From NCBI GenBank assembly GCA_934692295.1, contig CAKUTL010000038.1, forward strand, positions 1-16,291: a DNA stretch of 16,291 nucleotides. Reading direction: 5' to 3'. The translations under genes and the position numbers were made by a program. Positions 6,493 through 14,273 of the stretch are shown piece by piece. This DNA comes from an uncultured Candidatus Melainabacteria bacterium (lineage in GTDB: Bacteria > Cyanobacteriota > Vampirovibrionia > Gastranaerophilales > Gastranaerophilaceae). Within the stretch, counting starts at the first letter, position 1; each line of letters opens with the position of its first letter. The notes under the pieces are model-generated. The model was not told the DNA's origin and searched no databases. It saw only the letters and a list, made by a program, of their open reading frames with translations.

Positions 6493-6718
6493 AAGGCACT
6501 AAGGGAATAAGTTCGTTACGGTTACGTCATTCTGAGGGGTAAACGGTTGAATTAGTGATATTATTTAGCAAATTTACCCGAAGAATCTCTAACTAAACAA
6601 ATTTGGTTATTCTGAGCGAAGCGAAGAATCCCGTCAATTCAACATTACTACATTGCAATAGCATTTCATCAGGGGGAGGAAAATTTGCAATGTAAAGAAC
6701 TCATTCCCTTATTTCCTT
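6493..6718. repeat. MITE-like nested inverted-repeat element in a convergent intergenic region
   Basis: This fills most of the 341-base gene-free gap between icd and the pilin gene. Terminal inverted repeats of 27 bases (6493-6519 and 6692-6718) match at 23/27. Inside are GGGTAAA/TTTACCC (6537-6543/6573-6579), GTTGAATT/AATTCAAC (6546-6553/6636-6643), ACATTGCAA/TTGCAATGT (6650-6658/6685-6693), and two units of the ATTCTGAG...CGAAGAATC type, one opened by a 30-base insert (6528-6587) and one compact palindrome (6609-6629). The compact unit resembles the 'ATTCTGAGCGAAGCGAAGAA' repeat scattered in many bacterial genomes. There is no coding capacity. The remainder, 6719-6793, holds nothing recognisable, including no convincing terminator for either gene. 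Confidence 0.7.
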
Positions 6719-6793
6719 ATTGCCTTTTATAATATAGCTGACATTCTCAAAAGTATGGCGGCTTTACTAATCTGATATTAAAAATGTATGAGC

Positions 6794-7498
6794 TTATTTT
6801 CTTTTCCAAAGAGCATCAGGAATTTGCCAACTGTTTGATGCAATCATTTGCAAACAAAAATATCCATCCCCTCGCAAGCAATTTGTATTCACTTCTGCTT
6901 GGGTTTTGTTATGTCCCGCAGGTACCAGTCCATCATCATTCCAAACTAATATAAAAATATCTTTTCCCATTTTGTTTGGTTTTTTGTCGCCATTGGCATC
7001 AAAGTAAAAAGTTAGTCCATCACTATCTGTTGTAATCCCAAAGGATTCCATATCTCCTGCGGTATTCCCATCAATATTGAACATTGAACCGTTTGCAATT
7101 TTGAAGGTTACAATATTTCCTCCGATACCGTTGTTATTTTCATATCTTGGGGGTTGTCCAAGTAAATTTTTTACTTCTCCGGCTTTGTGCCAACATCCCG
7201 GTTTGTTATAGCAAACTTGTTCAATTTTTAAATGAGGTGATAAATATGTATCGAACCATTCTTTAATACTTGCATCGCTTCCGTCATGAATAACCATATC
7301 ATAAGAAATATCATCTGCTAAGGATGCTCTTATCGCTTGTTGAATGATTGCATAGTCGGCTTTGACTTGAGTTTCGAGTTGTTTTCTTTGAATTTTTGCT
7401 GTTAACCCTGGGATTGTTATTGCAGCAACGACTCCAATTATGCCTAAAGTTATTAAAACTTCTGCAAGTGTAAATGCTTTTTCAAACTTTCTATTCAT
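6794..7498 (-). CDS. Type IV pilin-like / pseudopilin protein
   Basis: A 234-residue protein with a class III signal: a short basic leader 'MNRKFEKA', then 'FTLAEVLITLGIIGVVAAIT', cleavage expected between A8 and F9, Glu at mature +5 (E13) and a single hydrophobic helix to about residue 32. A8 rather than the usual Gly at -1 is a common variant. The globular part has two Cys near 'QVCYNKPGCWH', later Cys in 'NTNCLRGDGYFCLQ', and an Asp/Asn/Gly loop 'YFDANGDKKPNKMGKDIF' (about 165-182) resembling the calcium-binding loop of major pseudopilins. Substrate of a prepilin peptidase; assembled into a pilus or type II secretion-like pseudopilus, or secreted. No pilus machinery lies nearby, so it is an orphan. 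Start: the ATG at 7498 has only GGAATT directly before it, and TGgTATTAT ends 6 bases upstream, suggesting a leaderless or near-leaderless mRNA. Confidence 0.9.
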   Translation of the reverse strand: MNRKFEKAFTLAEVLITLGIIGVVAAITIPGLTAKIQRKQLETQVKADYAIIQQAIRASLADDISYDMVIHDGSDASIKEWFDTYLSPHLKIEQVCYNKPGCWHKAGEVKNLLGQPPRYENNNGIGGNIVTFKIANGSMFNIDGNTAGDMESFGITTDSDGLTFYFDANGDKKPNKMGKDIFILVWNDDGLVPAGHNKTQAEVNTNCLRGDGYFCLQMIASNSWQIPDALWKRK

Positions 7499-7504
7499 AA
7501 TTCC

Positions 7505-7513
7505 ATAATACCA
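7505..7513 (-). promoter_or_regulatory. Extended -10 element next to the pilin start codon
   Basis: The minus strand reads TGgTATTAT (TATTAT at 7505-7510), then GGAATT, then ATG at 7498. There is no good -35 at 16-18 bases; the region upstream is the terminator tail. If active, transcription begins at about the A of the ATG. GGA could alternatively be a cramped Shine-Dalgarno. Confidence 0.4.
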
Positions 7514-7528
7514 TTCTTTTTTTTATAA

Positions 7529-7560
7529 TAAAAGCCCCATCTTAAAAGACGGAGCTTTTT
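7529..7560 (-). terminator. Intrinsic terminator after the FAD-protein gene
   Basis: A 13-pair stem with arms 7546-7558 and 7531-7543 is followed on the minus strand by TTTTATTAT. The two non-Watson-Crick positions are G-U wobbles only in the minus-strand RNA (A-C mismatches in the plus-strand RNA), so it is built for leftward transcription, ending the gene at 7577-8950 just before the pilin gene. Confidence 0.8.
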
Positions 7561-7576
7561 ATTTATATCTTCGATT

Positions 7577-8950
7577 TTATCTTTCGCAAATTGTTCTTGC
7601 TACATAAACACCGGAAGCAGATGCTTGAAGTAATCCCCTTGTTACTCCTGCTCCATCTCCTATTGTGAATAAGTTTTTAACTCCTTCGGTTTCAAGTTCT
7701 TTAGTCAATTTAACTCTTGCAGAGTAGAACTTAACTTCAATACCATAAAGAAGGGTGTATCTTGAAGCTGTACCTGGGGCAATTTTATCTAATGCTTGAA
7801 GCATTTCAATAATACTTGTCATTTGTCTATATGGAATTACAAGGCTCAAATCCCCAGGAGTTGCACAAGTAAGTGTTGGAGTGATAACACTTGATGCAAT
7901 TCTTTCCGGTGTTGAACGTCTTCCGTCTAACAAATCTCCAAATCTTTGTACCAAGATTCCTCCGCCTAACATATTTGCAAGTCTTGCGATATGTTGACCG
8001 TATTGGATAGGTTCTTTGAATGGTTCAGTAAATTTTTCACTTACTAAAAGTGCGAAGTTTGTGTTTGGAGTTTTGTAGTTTGCGTAACTGTGTCCGTTTA
8101 CTGTAGCAATTCCGCTGTAGTTTTCTTGAACAACTTCTCCGTTCGGATTCATACAGAAGGTTCTAACTTCATCTCCAAATGTAGGAGAATGATAAATCAA
8201 TTTTGATTCATACAATTTAGATGTCAAAGGTTCAAAAACAGGAGCTGGAAGTTCTACTCTAACCCCAACGTCAACTGCGTTGTTAACCATACCGATTTTA
8301 TGTTTTGCAAATTCGTGAGTTAACCAATCTGCTCCTTCTCTTCCTGGAGCTATGATTGTATATTCTGCTGAAATTGTTTCACCGTTATCAAGTTCAATTC
8401 CTTTTACTTGTTCGCATTCAACGATTAAAGATTTTGCCGAAACATTATTTAGAATAGTAATTCTTTCATCTAAATAATCTTGCATATTTTTAAGAACATC
8501 TAAACTTCTTTCTGTTCCAAGGTGTCTTACAGGTGAGTGAACAAGTTTTAATTCTGCTAACACTGCTTGGTGTTCGATTTCTTCAAAAACTTTTTTATCT
8601 GTTCCAAAAACTTCTTCTGTAGCTCCATATTTTAAATATAATTTATCAGCATAATCGATTAAGTCTTCTGCTTGTTGTCTTGTCATGTAGTCCACAAGGT
8701 GTCCGCCAACATCCGGTGTAAGAGTTAATTTCCCGTCAGAGAACGCTCCTGCTCCACCCCAACCGCATAACAAACCGCAACGTTTGCAGTTTACACATTT
8801 TGGAGAACCTTCACGAATTGGACATTTTCTCTTTTCAATTCTTTGTCCTTTTTCGATTAGAACGATTTTCCAATCAGGTTTTAGTTTCATAATTTCTAAG
8901 GCTGCAAAGATTCCGGCAGGACCTGCACCGATAATTGCTACATTGTACAT
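7577..8950 (-). CDS. COG2509-type FAD-dependent dehydrogenase of unknown substrate
   Basis: A 457-residue cytoplasmic flavoprotein. Seen: an N-terminal FAD-binding Rossmann fold with GxGxxG as 'GAGPAG' (8-13) and the acidic end of strand 2 'IVLIEKG' (29-35); a Cys cluster 'CPIREGSPKCVNCKRCGLLC' (C43, C52, C55, C58, C62) followed by 'GWGGAGAFSDGKL' (63-75), a hallmark of the uncharacterised COG2509 family; and a C-terminal FAD segment 'LFTIGDGAGVTRGLLQASAS' containing the GD motif. The Cys spacing (C-x2-C-x2-C-x3-C) looks like a metal or Fe-S site, which is inference. The reaction is unknown. Start: the ATG at 8950 has GGAG (8958-8961) at good spacing; a GTG 24 bases upstream is in frame but would place that Shine-Dalgarno inside the gene. 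It is divergent from the PBP gene and ends in a terminator, so it is probably monocistronic. Confidence 0.88.
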   Translation of the reverse strand: MYNVAIIGAGPAGIFAALEIMKLKPDWKIVLIEKGQRIEKRKCPIREGSPKCVNCKRCGLLCGWGGAGAFSDGKLTLTPDVGGHLVDYMTRQQAEDLIDYADKLYLKYGATEEVFGTDKKVFEEIEHQAVLAELKLVHSPVRHLGTERSLDVLKNMQDYLDERITILNNVSAKSLIVECEQVKGIELDNGETISAEYTIIAPGREGADWLTHEFAKHKIGMVNNAVDVGVRVELPAPVFEPLTSKLYESKLIYHSPTFGDEVRTFCMNPNGEVVQENYSGIATVNGHSYANYKTPNTNFALLVSEKFTEPFKEPIQYGQHIARLANMLGGGILVQRFGDLLDGRRSTPERIASSVITPTLTCATPGDLSLVIPYRQMTSIIEMLQALDKIAPGTASRYTLLYGIEVKFYSARVKLTKELETEGVKNLFTIGDGAGVTRGLLQASASGVYVARTICER

Positions 8951-8990
8951 AATCTTTTCTCCAGTTTTAATCACGCTCTTTCAATGTATC

Positions 8991-9021
8991 TTAAACATGT
9001 TTAAAATTCAATCTGATTATA
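8991..9021 (-). promoter_or_regulatory. Candidate promoter and operator of the FAD-protein gene
   Basis: The minus strand carries TATAAT at 9016-9021 (weak -35), and a perfect 14-base palindrome, TTAAACATGTTTAA (8991-9004), lies where the transcript would begin. A repressor site is possible, but in A/T-rich DNA a palindrome of this length can arise by chance. Confidence 0.35.
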
Positions 9022-9055
9022 ATGTTATGTAAAGAATTTGCTATATATAATTTGA

Positions 9056-9064
9056 TGGTATAAT
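9056..9064 (+). promoter_or_regulatory. Extended -10 promoter of the PBP gene cluster
   Basis: TGgTATAAT has a perfect -10 at 9059-9064; a TTTGCT/TTGCTA-like -35 lies about 15-16 bases upstream. The start near 9071 leaves a roughly 20-base leader containing GGGAG before the ATG at 9091, a normal leadered arrangement. It probably drives at least the PBP gene and perhaps the tightly spaced genes after it. Confidence 0.6.
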
Positions 9065-9090
9065 GTAATGGTTTAGAATGGGAGAGTGTC

Positions 9091-11256
9091 ATGTCAAGTT
9101 CGTACGAAAGATATAAAAGACAAAGAGCCGCAAGAGATATTGCAAGAGAAAATATTTCAAGAAAAAAAGAAAATAAATTTTTCAGTAACTTAAAAATGTT
9201 TGTGTTGTCAACTACAGCACTTTCATTGGCTTGTTTTGTGTCTTTGAATTTGTACTTATCTTCTCTTCCTCCTATTGAAAATTTAGAAGATTTTAAACCA
9301 AACATTGTAACCAAATTCTATTCAGAAGATGGCGAAGTTATTAAAACCTTTACCGCTTATACTTATGACAAAGTTGATTTGAAAGATGTCCCGGATCAAT
9401 TGAAGAATGCTTTAATTGCAACAGAAGATAAAAATTTCTATCATCACAAAGGTTATGATATTTTAGGTATCGTAAGATCTTCTGTTCAAAACGTTATTGC
9501 AAGACGTACTGTACAAGGTGCAAGTACCTTGACTCAACAGTTATCAAGAATTTTATTCTTGTCGAATGAAAGAACTTTCACAAGAAAGATTAAAGAACTG
9601 GAAATTTCCGCAAGAATAGAAAAAACAATTTCTAAAGACCAAATTTTAGAAATGTATTTGAATAATGTTTATTTGGGTTCCGGTGCTTATGGTGTTTCAG
9701 CGGCTTCAAAAATTTATTTCAATAAGAAGTTGAGTCAATTGACACTTCCTGAACTTGCAATGATTGCAGGTTTGCCACAAGCTCCATCTGTTTATAACCC
9801 ATATAATAATAAAGACTTAGCAATAAAAAGACGTAATCAGGTTCTTAAAAGAATGCTGACTATGAAATATATTACAGAGGAAGAGTATAACAAAGCTATT
9901 GATGCTCCATTGCACTTGAGCACTGTTCCTCAACTTTATACAACGAACAAAGCTCCATATTTCAGCGATTATGTAATGAAAGAAATGGAGAAATTAGGCT
10001 TTGAAGAAACGGATATTATCCATGGTGGTTATAAAGTTGTAACGACTTTGGATTCAAAAGCTCAAGAAGCTGCAAATGAATCTATTTTGAAAAATATGAG
10101 AGCTTGGGGATTGACTAAACCTTCTCAACAAGCTGCAGTATTTTCATTTAGCCCAATAGATGGCAGAATTTTAGTATTTGCTGGTGGTAAAAATTATGGA
10201 GAAACTCAGTATGACCGTGTTACTCAATCTGTAAGAGCTCCGGGGTCTGCATTCAAGCCGATTGTTTATGCTGCTGCTATGGAAAAAGGTATAACTCCTA
10301 ATGATATAGTTGATGATAGTCCTATTACTATTGGTAATTGGTCGCCTCACAACTCTAGTCATAAATATAGAGGAAAAATTCCTGTATATAAAGCATTGAT
10401 GATTTCTTCAAACGTATGTGCTGCAAGAATGATTCAAGAAGTTGGTATTCGTTCTGTAATTCAATTAGCAAGAGTTTTGGGAATATCTACTCCGCTTGAA
10501 TATGATTACACTATTTCTCTTGGTTCAAATGGTGTAAAAATGTTTGAATTTGTAAGAGCGTATGGAGCTTTTGCAAATGGTGGTTATATTGTTCAGCCTT
10601 ATGCAATTGAAAGAATTGAAGATTCAAGAGGAAGAGTTTTGTATCGAGCTTCAAAAACAAAATCTTCTCACCAGTTGAGTTTAAAGACTGCTGCTGAAAT
10701 GACTGCAATGCTAAAAACAGTTATCTTGTCTGGTACAGGTACTGCTGCAAATATTGGTAAACCTGCTGCTGGTAAAACTGGTACAACTGATGATAACAAG
10801 GATGCTTATTTTGTTGGCTACACTCCTGATATTGTTACAGGGGTGTGGGTTGGAGATGATAACAACAAGAAAATCAGTGGATTGTATGGTGGTACAATTC
10901 CAGCAAGAATTTGGAAAGATATTATGACTGTTGCAACTCGTGATTATGGTGCAAAGGATTTCGATTATCCTGTAATTGAACTTTCAAATTACAGTGCATC
11001 ATTTACAAAGGCAAAAGTTATAGGAGATGATGAAAATCCTAAAAATGAAGGAAAATCTGTTGTAAATAACGAACCTGTTCAAGATGCAGAAACTCCTTCA
11101 ACTCCTGAAATTCCGCAAAAAACTCTAAATGTTGCAAAAGAAGCGGCAGGCGAACCAAAACAAACTAAACCTCAATCCGCTCCAGTACCGCAAGCAAAAC
11201 CTTCTGGAACTAAATCGGCTCCAATTCCAATGGCAGTTCCTGAAAGTTTGAGATAA
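9091..11256 (+). CDS. Class A penicillin-binding protein (PBP1A type)
   Basis: A 721-residue bifunctional peptidoglycan synthase: glycan polymerisation from lipid II plus peptide cross-linking on the outer face of the inner membrane. Layout: basic cytoplasmic tail (1-34), one membrane anchor (about 35-57), GT51 glycosyltransferase (about 70-245) with catalytic E112 in 'ATEDKNFYHHKG', 'QGASTLTQQL' (142-151) and 'ISKDQILEMYLNNVYLGSG' (180-198), then a transpeptidase (about 345-615) with the SxxK Ser S386 and K389 in 'APGSAFKP', 'SSN' at 439-441 and 'KTGTT' at 562-566. All catalytic motifs are intact. The last 80 residues form a low-complexity Pro/Lys/Ala/Gln tail, probably disordered in the periplasm. 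The ATG at 9091 has GGGAG upstream. Length is within the normal range. First gene of a five-gene same-strand run that ends with a SPOR-domain wall-binding protein. Confidence 0.96.
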   Translation: MSSSYERYKRQRAARDIARENISRKKENKFFSNLKMFVLSTTALSLACFVSLNLYLSSLPPIENLEDFKPNIVTKFYSEDGEVIKTFTAYTYDKVDLKDVPDQLKNALIATEDKNFYHHKGYDILGIVRSSVQNVIARRTVQGASTLTQQLSRILFLSNERTFTRKIKELEISARIEKTISKDQILEMYLNNVYLGSGAYGVSAASKIYFNKKLSQLTLPELAMIAGLPQAPSVYNPYNNKDLAIKRRNQVLKRMLTMKYITEEEYNKAIDAPLHLSTVPQLYTTNKAPYFSDYVMKEMEKLGFEETDIIHGGYKVVTTLDSKAQEAANESILKNMRAWGLTKPSQQAAVFSFSPIDGRILVFAGGKNYGETQYDRVTQSVRAPGSAFKPIVYAAAMEKGITPNDIVDDSPITIGNWSPHNSSHKYRGKIPVYKALMISSNVCAARMIQEVGIRSVIQLARVLGISTPLEYDYTISLGSNGVKMFEFVRAYGAFANGGYIVQPYAIERIEDSRGRVLYRASKTKSSHQLSLKTAAEMTAMLKTVILSGTGTAANIGKPAAGKTGTTDDNKDAYFVGYTPDIVTGVWVGDDNNKKISGLYGGTIPARIWKDIMTVATRDYGAKDFDYPVIELSNYSASFTKAKVIGDDENPKNEGKSVVNNEPVQDAETPSTPEIPQKTLNVAKEAAGEPKQTKPQSAPVPQAKPSGTKSAPIPMAVPESLR

Positions 11257-11271
11257 TTGTTTGTAAATTCC

Positions 11272-11298
11272 TTGATAAAATACTGTTTTTGGTATATC
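11272..11298 (+). promoter_or_regulatory. Weak candidate promoter for the HEAT-queC-DUF366-SPOR genes
   Basis: TTGATA (11272-11277), a 15-base spacer and TGgTATATC (-10 at 11293-11298) lie in the 65-base gap after the PBP gene. The short spacer is suboptimal. No terminator separates it from the PBP gene, so read-through is also likely. Confidence 0.3.
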
Positions 11299-11321
11299 TT
11301 TGAGTTTGAAGAGGAAGCTCA

Positions 11322-12278
11322 TTGAGTAATAACGGTCTTGATTATAAGTTAATAGCAGAACAATGTGGTTTGAATTCTAACAACGACATTGATTTTGTTG
11401 TTTCAAATATAGATAATCTAAAAAATGAATATTCTCAATCAAATTTAATTTTGATTTATAATTATATGCTTTCAAAGGCTCAAGAACCAGATGTAATTAT
11501 GCATTTGATTCGTTGTGTTAATATGTATAGAGATTCCTCGAGTTTAGAGCCTCTTGTTGATATTTTGTTATTTAGGAATGGTGATTCTTTAGATTTGAAT
11601 CAAAAAGAAAAGTATAATAATGTTCGTGCAATGTGTGCAAAAGCCATAGCAAATCAAAAAAATACAAATGCAGTATCTTCTTTATTATATTGTTTGAATA
11701 ATAAAAATGAAAATTACAAGGTTAGACTTGCTTGTGCAGATGCACTCGGAAGAATTGGCGACAAGTATGCTGTTGCACCATTGATTGAAGTTATGAAAGA
11801 TGAGGATGAAAAATCTATTTATCTTCGAGAATCGGCAGTTTCAGCGTTAGGTTTATTGGGCGATACTAGGGCGTTAGACCCAATTGTTAGTATTATTGAA
11901 ACAAAACAAGGGATAATGGATAAGTTTTCGTTTCTAAAAGAGCGTGCGATTGAAGCTCTTATGAAGATGGGTTTTGGGGACAATGAAAGAGTTTTTAGAG
12001 CTTTGAAAAATTCTTTATCTGATGAATCTTCTCAAGTTAGAATTAATGCAATTGAGGCTCTTATGGATTCTGATAATCCAAAAGCGTTCGAGACAATTAA
12101 AGAGGTTTTGGATAACGATTCTGATGAAGAGGTTAAAAAGAATGCGTTGATTGCTCTTTACAATATGTCGGATAGAAGTATTTTAGATGCGGTTGTCAAT
12201 TCTCCTAAATATTCCGATGCTTTGAAAATGGAAGCTGTTGAGATGATTGATGAATATGAAACAGAAAGTGAAATATAA
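11322..12278 (+). CDS. HEAT-repeat protein (PBS-lyase-like repeats)
   Basis: A 318-residue, all-helical, probably cytoplasmic protein. About six HEAT units of 28-32 residues can be seen after residue 100, e.g. 'VRLACADALGRIGDKYAVAP' (134-153), 'LRESAVSALGLLGDTRALDP' (168-187), 'SSQVRINAIEALMDSDNPKA' (236-255) and 'EEVKKNALIALYNMSD' (269-284). The first 100 residues are helical but less regular. Such repeats make protein-binding scaffolds; in Cyanobacteria related repeats occur in phycobilin lyases, but no bilin context exists here, so a scaffold role is the most that can be said. It starts with TTG at 11322, chosen because GAGGAAG (11311-11317) sits at ideal distance. Only 3 bases separate its stop from queC, which has no Shine-Dalgarno, suggesting translational coupling. 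Confidence 0.88.
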   Translation: MSNNGLDYKLIAEQCGLNSNNDIDFVVSNIDNLKNEYSQSNLILIYNYMLSKAQEPDVIMHLIRCVNMYRDSSSLEPLVDILLFRNGDSLDLNQKEKYNNVRAMCAKAIANQKNTNAVSSLLYCLNNKNENYKVRLACADALGRIGDKYAVAPLIEVMKDEDEKSIYLRESAVSALGLLGDTRALDPIVSIIETKQGIMDKFSFLKERAIEALMKMGFGDNERVFRALKNSLSDESSQVRINAIEALMDSDNPKAFETIKEVLDNDSDEEVKKNALIALYNMSDRSILDAVVNSPKYSDALKMEAVEMIDEYETESEI

Positions 12279-12281
12279 ATT

Positions 12282-12950
12282 ATGGTAAAATCAGCAATTT
12301 TATTATCTGGGGGATTGGATTCTCTTGTTAGTTTGGGGTTAAAAAAAGAAGAGTTAAATGTTTCTCTTGCTTTAACTTTTGATTATGGTCAAAAATCCGC
12401 TATTCAAGAAATAGAAACTTCCCGTAAAATCTGTGAATATTATGGAATTGAACATAAGGTTATAAAATTGGATTGGCTTTCTGAAATAACAAAAACTGCT
12501 TTGTGTTCAGAAAAGGATATTCCAACAGGAAAAGAACTTGATAATCCTGAAAATTCTGCAAAGTTGGTTTGGGTTCCTAATCGAAATGGTTTATTTTTAA
12601 ATATTGCGGGTAGTTTTGCTGATTCTGCGGATATTGATTATATTTTGATTGGTGCGAATAAAGAAGAAGGTCAAACTTTTCCGGATAATACTCAAGAATT
12701 TATAGATGCGGTGAATAAAGAGTTTGAATATTCAACCCAAAAACATCCGAAAGTTGTTGCACCCTTGATAAATTGCAACAAAAATGATATAGTCATGTTA
12801 GCCTTGGAGCATGGTGTGCCTTTAGAACTTGTAAGGAGCTGTTATCAAGGCGGAGAGAAACATTGCGGGATATGTGAGTCGTGTACAAGATTGAAGCATG
12901 CTCTTCTTGCAAATGGTGATACGCATTATATAAAAATATTATTTGGATAA
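12282..12950 (+). CDS. queC: 7-cyano-7-deazaguanine (preQ0) synthase
   Basis: A 222-residue ATP-dependent enzyme that turns 7-carboxy-7-deazaguanine into preQ0, the precursor of queuosine in tRNA. Seen: PP-loop 'SGGLDS' (9-14) for ATP, 'LTFDYGQKS' (31-39), 'VPNRNGLFLNIA' (98-109) and the zinc-binding Cys set C187, C195, C198, C201 in 'CYQGGEKHCGICESC'. The segment 'EEGQTFPDNTQEF' (128-140) in place of 'DYSGYPDCR' puts it with the variant QueC clade I associate with archaea and some thermophilic or epsilon-type bacteria. Length is normal. The start ATG follows the HEAT gene stop by 3 bases without a clear Shine-Dalgarno. Next gene, DUF366 family, begins 5 bases after the stop. No queD, queE or queF is in the window. 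Confidence 0.95.
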   Translation: MVKSAILLSGGLDSLVSLGLKKEELNVSLALTFDYGQKSAIQEIETSRKICEYYGIEHKVIKLDWLSEITKTALCSEKDIPTGKELDNPENSAKLVWVPNRNGLFLNIAGSFADSADIDYILIGANKEEGQTFPDNTQEFIDAVNKEFEYSTQKHPKVVAPLINCNKNDIVMLALEHGVPLELVRSCYQGGEKHCGICESCTRLKHALLANGDTHYIKILFG

Positions 12951-12955
12951 TAGGG

Positions 12956-13513
12956 ATGATAAAAACATTATTTATTGATGACGAAATTAAATATATCGGT
13001 TCGCAATTAGCTCCACATTGGATTTATAAAAATTTTAAAATTCAAGGGGATGCAATCGTCGCTTTCTGTGGAGAATGCGAAGTTAAATTGACAGAAATGG
13101 TTGATATTGAAGATGTCATAAATAATGAACCTATTTATAGTAAATACATGCTTAGTTTTATCACCGAACAGTTTAATGTAAACCTTGTAGAAGGTGTGTT
13201 AAGACAGAGATTGTTGGTTACTTGCATAAAAGAAGCTCTTGAAAAAAGAGGTTTCAAAGCACGCAGAAGCGGTGATGATATATTTGTTAATGATAAAAAA
13301 TTATCTGTTTCTATTGCGACAAAATCTTTAACTTCAATTTTAATCCATACCGGCGTTAATATTTTATCCGATGATGCTCCAATTCCTGTTTCTGGTTTGG
13401 AGAGTGATTTAGGCATAAAAGATGTAAAAGAATTTGCCGTTGAAGTTATGAAAAATTATAGTGAAGAACTTGATGATATTGTTTTGGCAAGTACAAAAGT
13501 CAGAGGTGTTTAA
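12956..13513 (+). CDS. DUF366-family protein
   Basis: A 185-residue, probably cytoplasmic protein that fits the DUF366 family, known mainly from archaea and some bacteria, with no established function. Family-like blocks: 'GSQLAPHWIYKNF' (15-27), 'GDAIVAFCG' (31-39), 'EMVDIEDV' (47-54), 'RQRLLV' (83-88), 'GDDIFVNDKKLSVSIAT' (106-122), 'HTGVN' (131-135) and 'KVRGV' at the end. The conserved polar motifs (GDD, KLSVSIAT, EMVDIED) suggest an enzyme or ligand-binding protein. It lies 5 bases after queC and its stop overlaps the next start by one base (TAATG), so the three genes are surely co-transcribed. A role linked to deazaguanine metabolism is a guess from this position. No membrane segments. 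Confidence 0.87.
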   Translation: MIKTLFIDDEIKYIGSQLAPHWIYKNFKIQGDAIVAFCGECEVKLTEMVDIEDVINNEPIYSKYMLSFITEQFNVNLVEGVLRQRLLVTCIKEALEKRGFKARRSGDDIFVNDKKLSVSIATKSLTSILIHTGVNILSDDAPIPVSGLESDLGIKDVKEFAVEVMKNYSEELDDIVLASTKVRGV

Positions 13514-14271
13514 TGTTAAAAGATACTGATAGATACGAAAACACATCACATTTTACTTATAGTGATTACAAAAGAAAGGTTAAAAAATCTCCAAATAAAG
13601 ATTTGACGATTTTTGTTTCTGTCTTTATTGTTGGGGTGTTGATAATCTTGGGTTTTGCCAAAATATTATCACCAAATGTTGACGTTGCTATTACGAATGA
13701 AAACGAAAATGTTGCATCTTCTGCAATTTCAGATAGCGATGAAGAAATAAATAATTCAGTAATTGATGATAGATTAAAACATATCAAGTCGGAAGATGAT
13801 GGTAAAAAAGTTGGAGATAATGAGATGTTTTCTCCAGAGCTTGATGAAAAAGTTGTTCTTCCAAATCACAAAAGAAAAACAACAGGACAAATGGAAGCTG
13901 AGATGGCTGACTTAATGAATGCTCAAAAAGCTGAACAACAACAAAAACAAGATGCAAAACCTCAAACGGTAGATAATCACAAAACTGCGGTTTCTGCTCC
14001 AGCTCCACAAGAAAAGAAAATTCAATCAACTCCACAACCTGCACAAATTGTTAACGCAAAAGTTGTTGTTGGTTATTATGCAACAGAAAAACAAGCAGAA
14101 GTTGCAAAATCAATTATTCAAGATGCGGGGGTAGGGGTATCACCTATTGTTAAAAATCTAGGTGGATATTATACTTTGCAAGTTGGTTCATATTCTTCAA
14201 GAGAAAAGGCTCAACAAGCTGCAAATAACTTGTTAAAAAATAACTTCCCTGCAAGAGTGATAGTTGATTAG
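13513..14271 (+). CDS. SPOR-domain membrane protein
   Basis: A 252-residue bitopic inner-membrane protein. A short cytoplasmic segment (1-29) leads to one membrane helix (about 31-52, 'LTIFVSVFIVGVLIILGFAK'), an acidic then Gln/Lys-rich periplasmic linker (about 55-175, including 'QKAEQQQKQ'), and a C-terminal SPOR domain (about 178-252) with the two half-repeats 'VVGYYATEKQAEVAKSIIQD' and 'YYTLQVGSYSSREKAQQAAN'. SPOR domains bind denuded glycan at division septa; the topology is that of FtsN/DedD/DamX-like proteins. The ATG at 13513 overlaps the preceding stop by one base, so it is translationally coupled. It shares a gene run with the class A PBP, consistent with a wall or division role. 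Which SPOR protein it corresponds to cannot be told from sequence. Confidence 0.92.
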   Translation: MLKDTDRYENTSHFTYSDYKRKVKKSPNKDLTIFVSVFIVGVLIILGFAKILSPNVDVAITNENENVASSAISDSDEEINNSVIDDRLKHIKSEDDGKKVGDNEMFSPELDEKVVLPNHKRKTTGQMEAEMADLMNAQKAEQQQKQDAKPQTVDNHKTAVSAPAPQEKKIQSTPQPAQIVNAKVVVGYYATEKQAEVAKSIIQDAGVGVSPIVKNLGGYYTLQVGSYSSREKAQQAANNLLKNNFPARVIVD

Positions 14272-14273
14272 GT

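Noticed and set aside
9091..11256. Long open frames on the strand opposite the PBP, FAD and other large genes
   Set aside because: They lie wholly inside genes with intact family motifs, lack ribosome sites and show no recognisable protein features.
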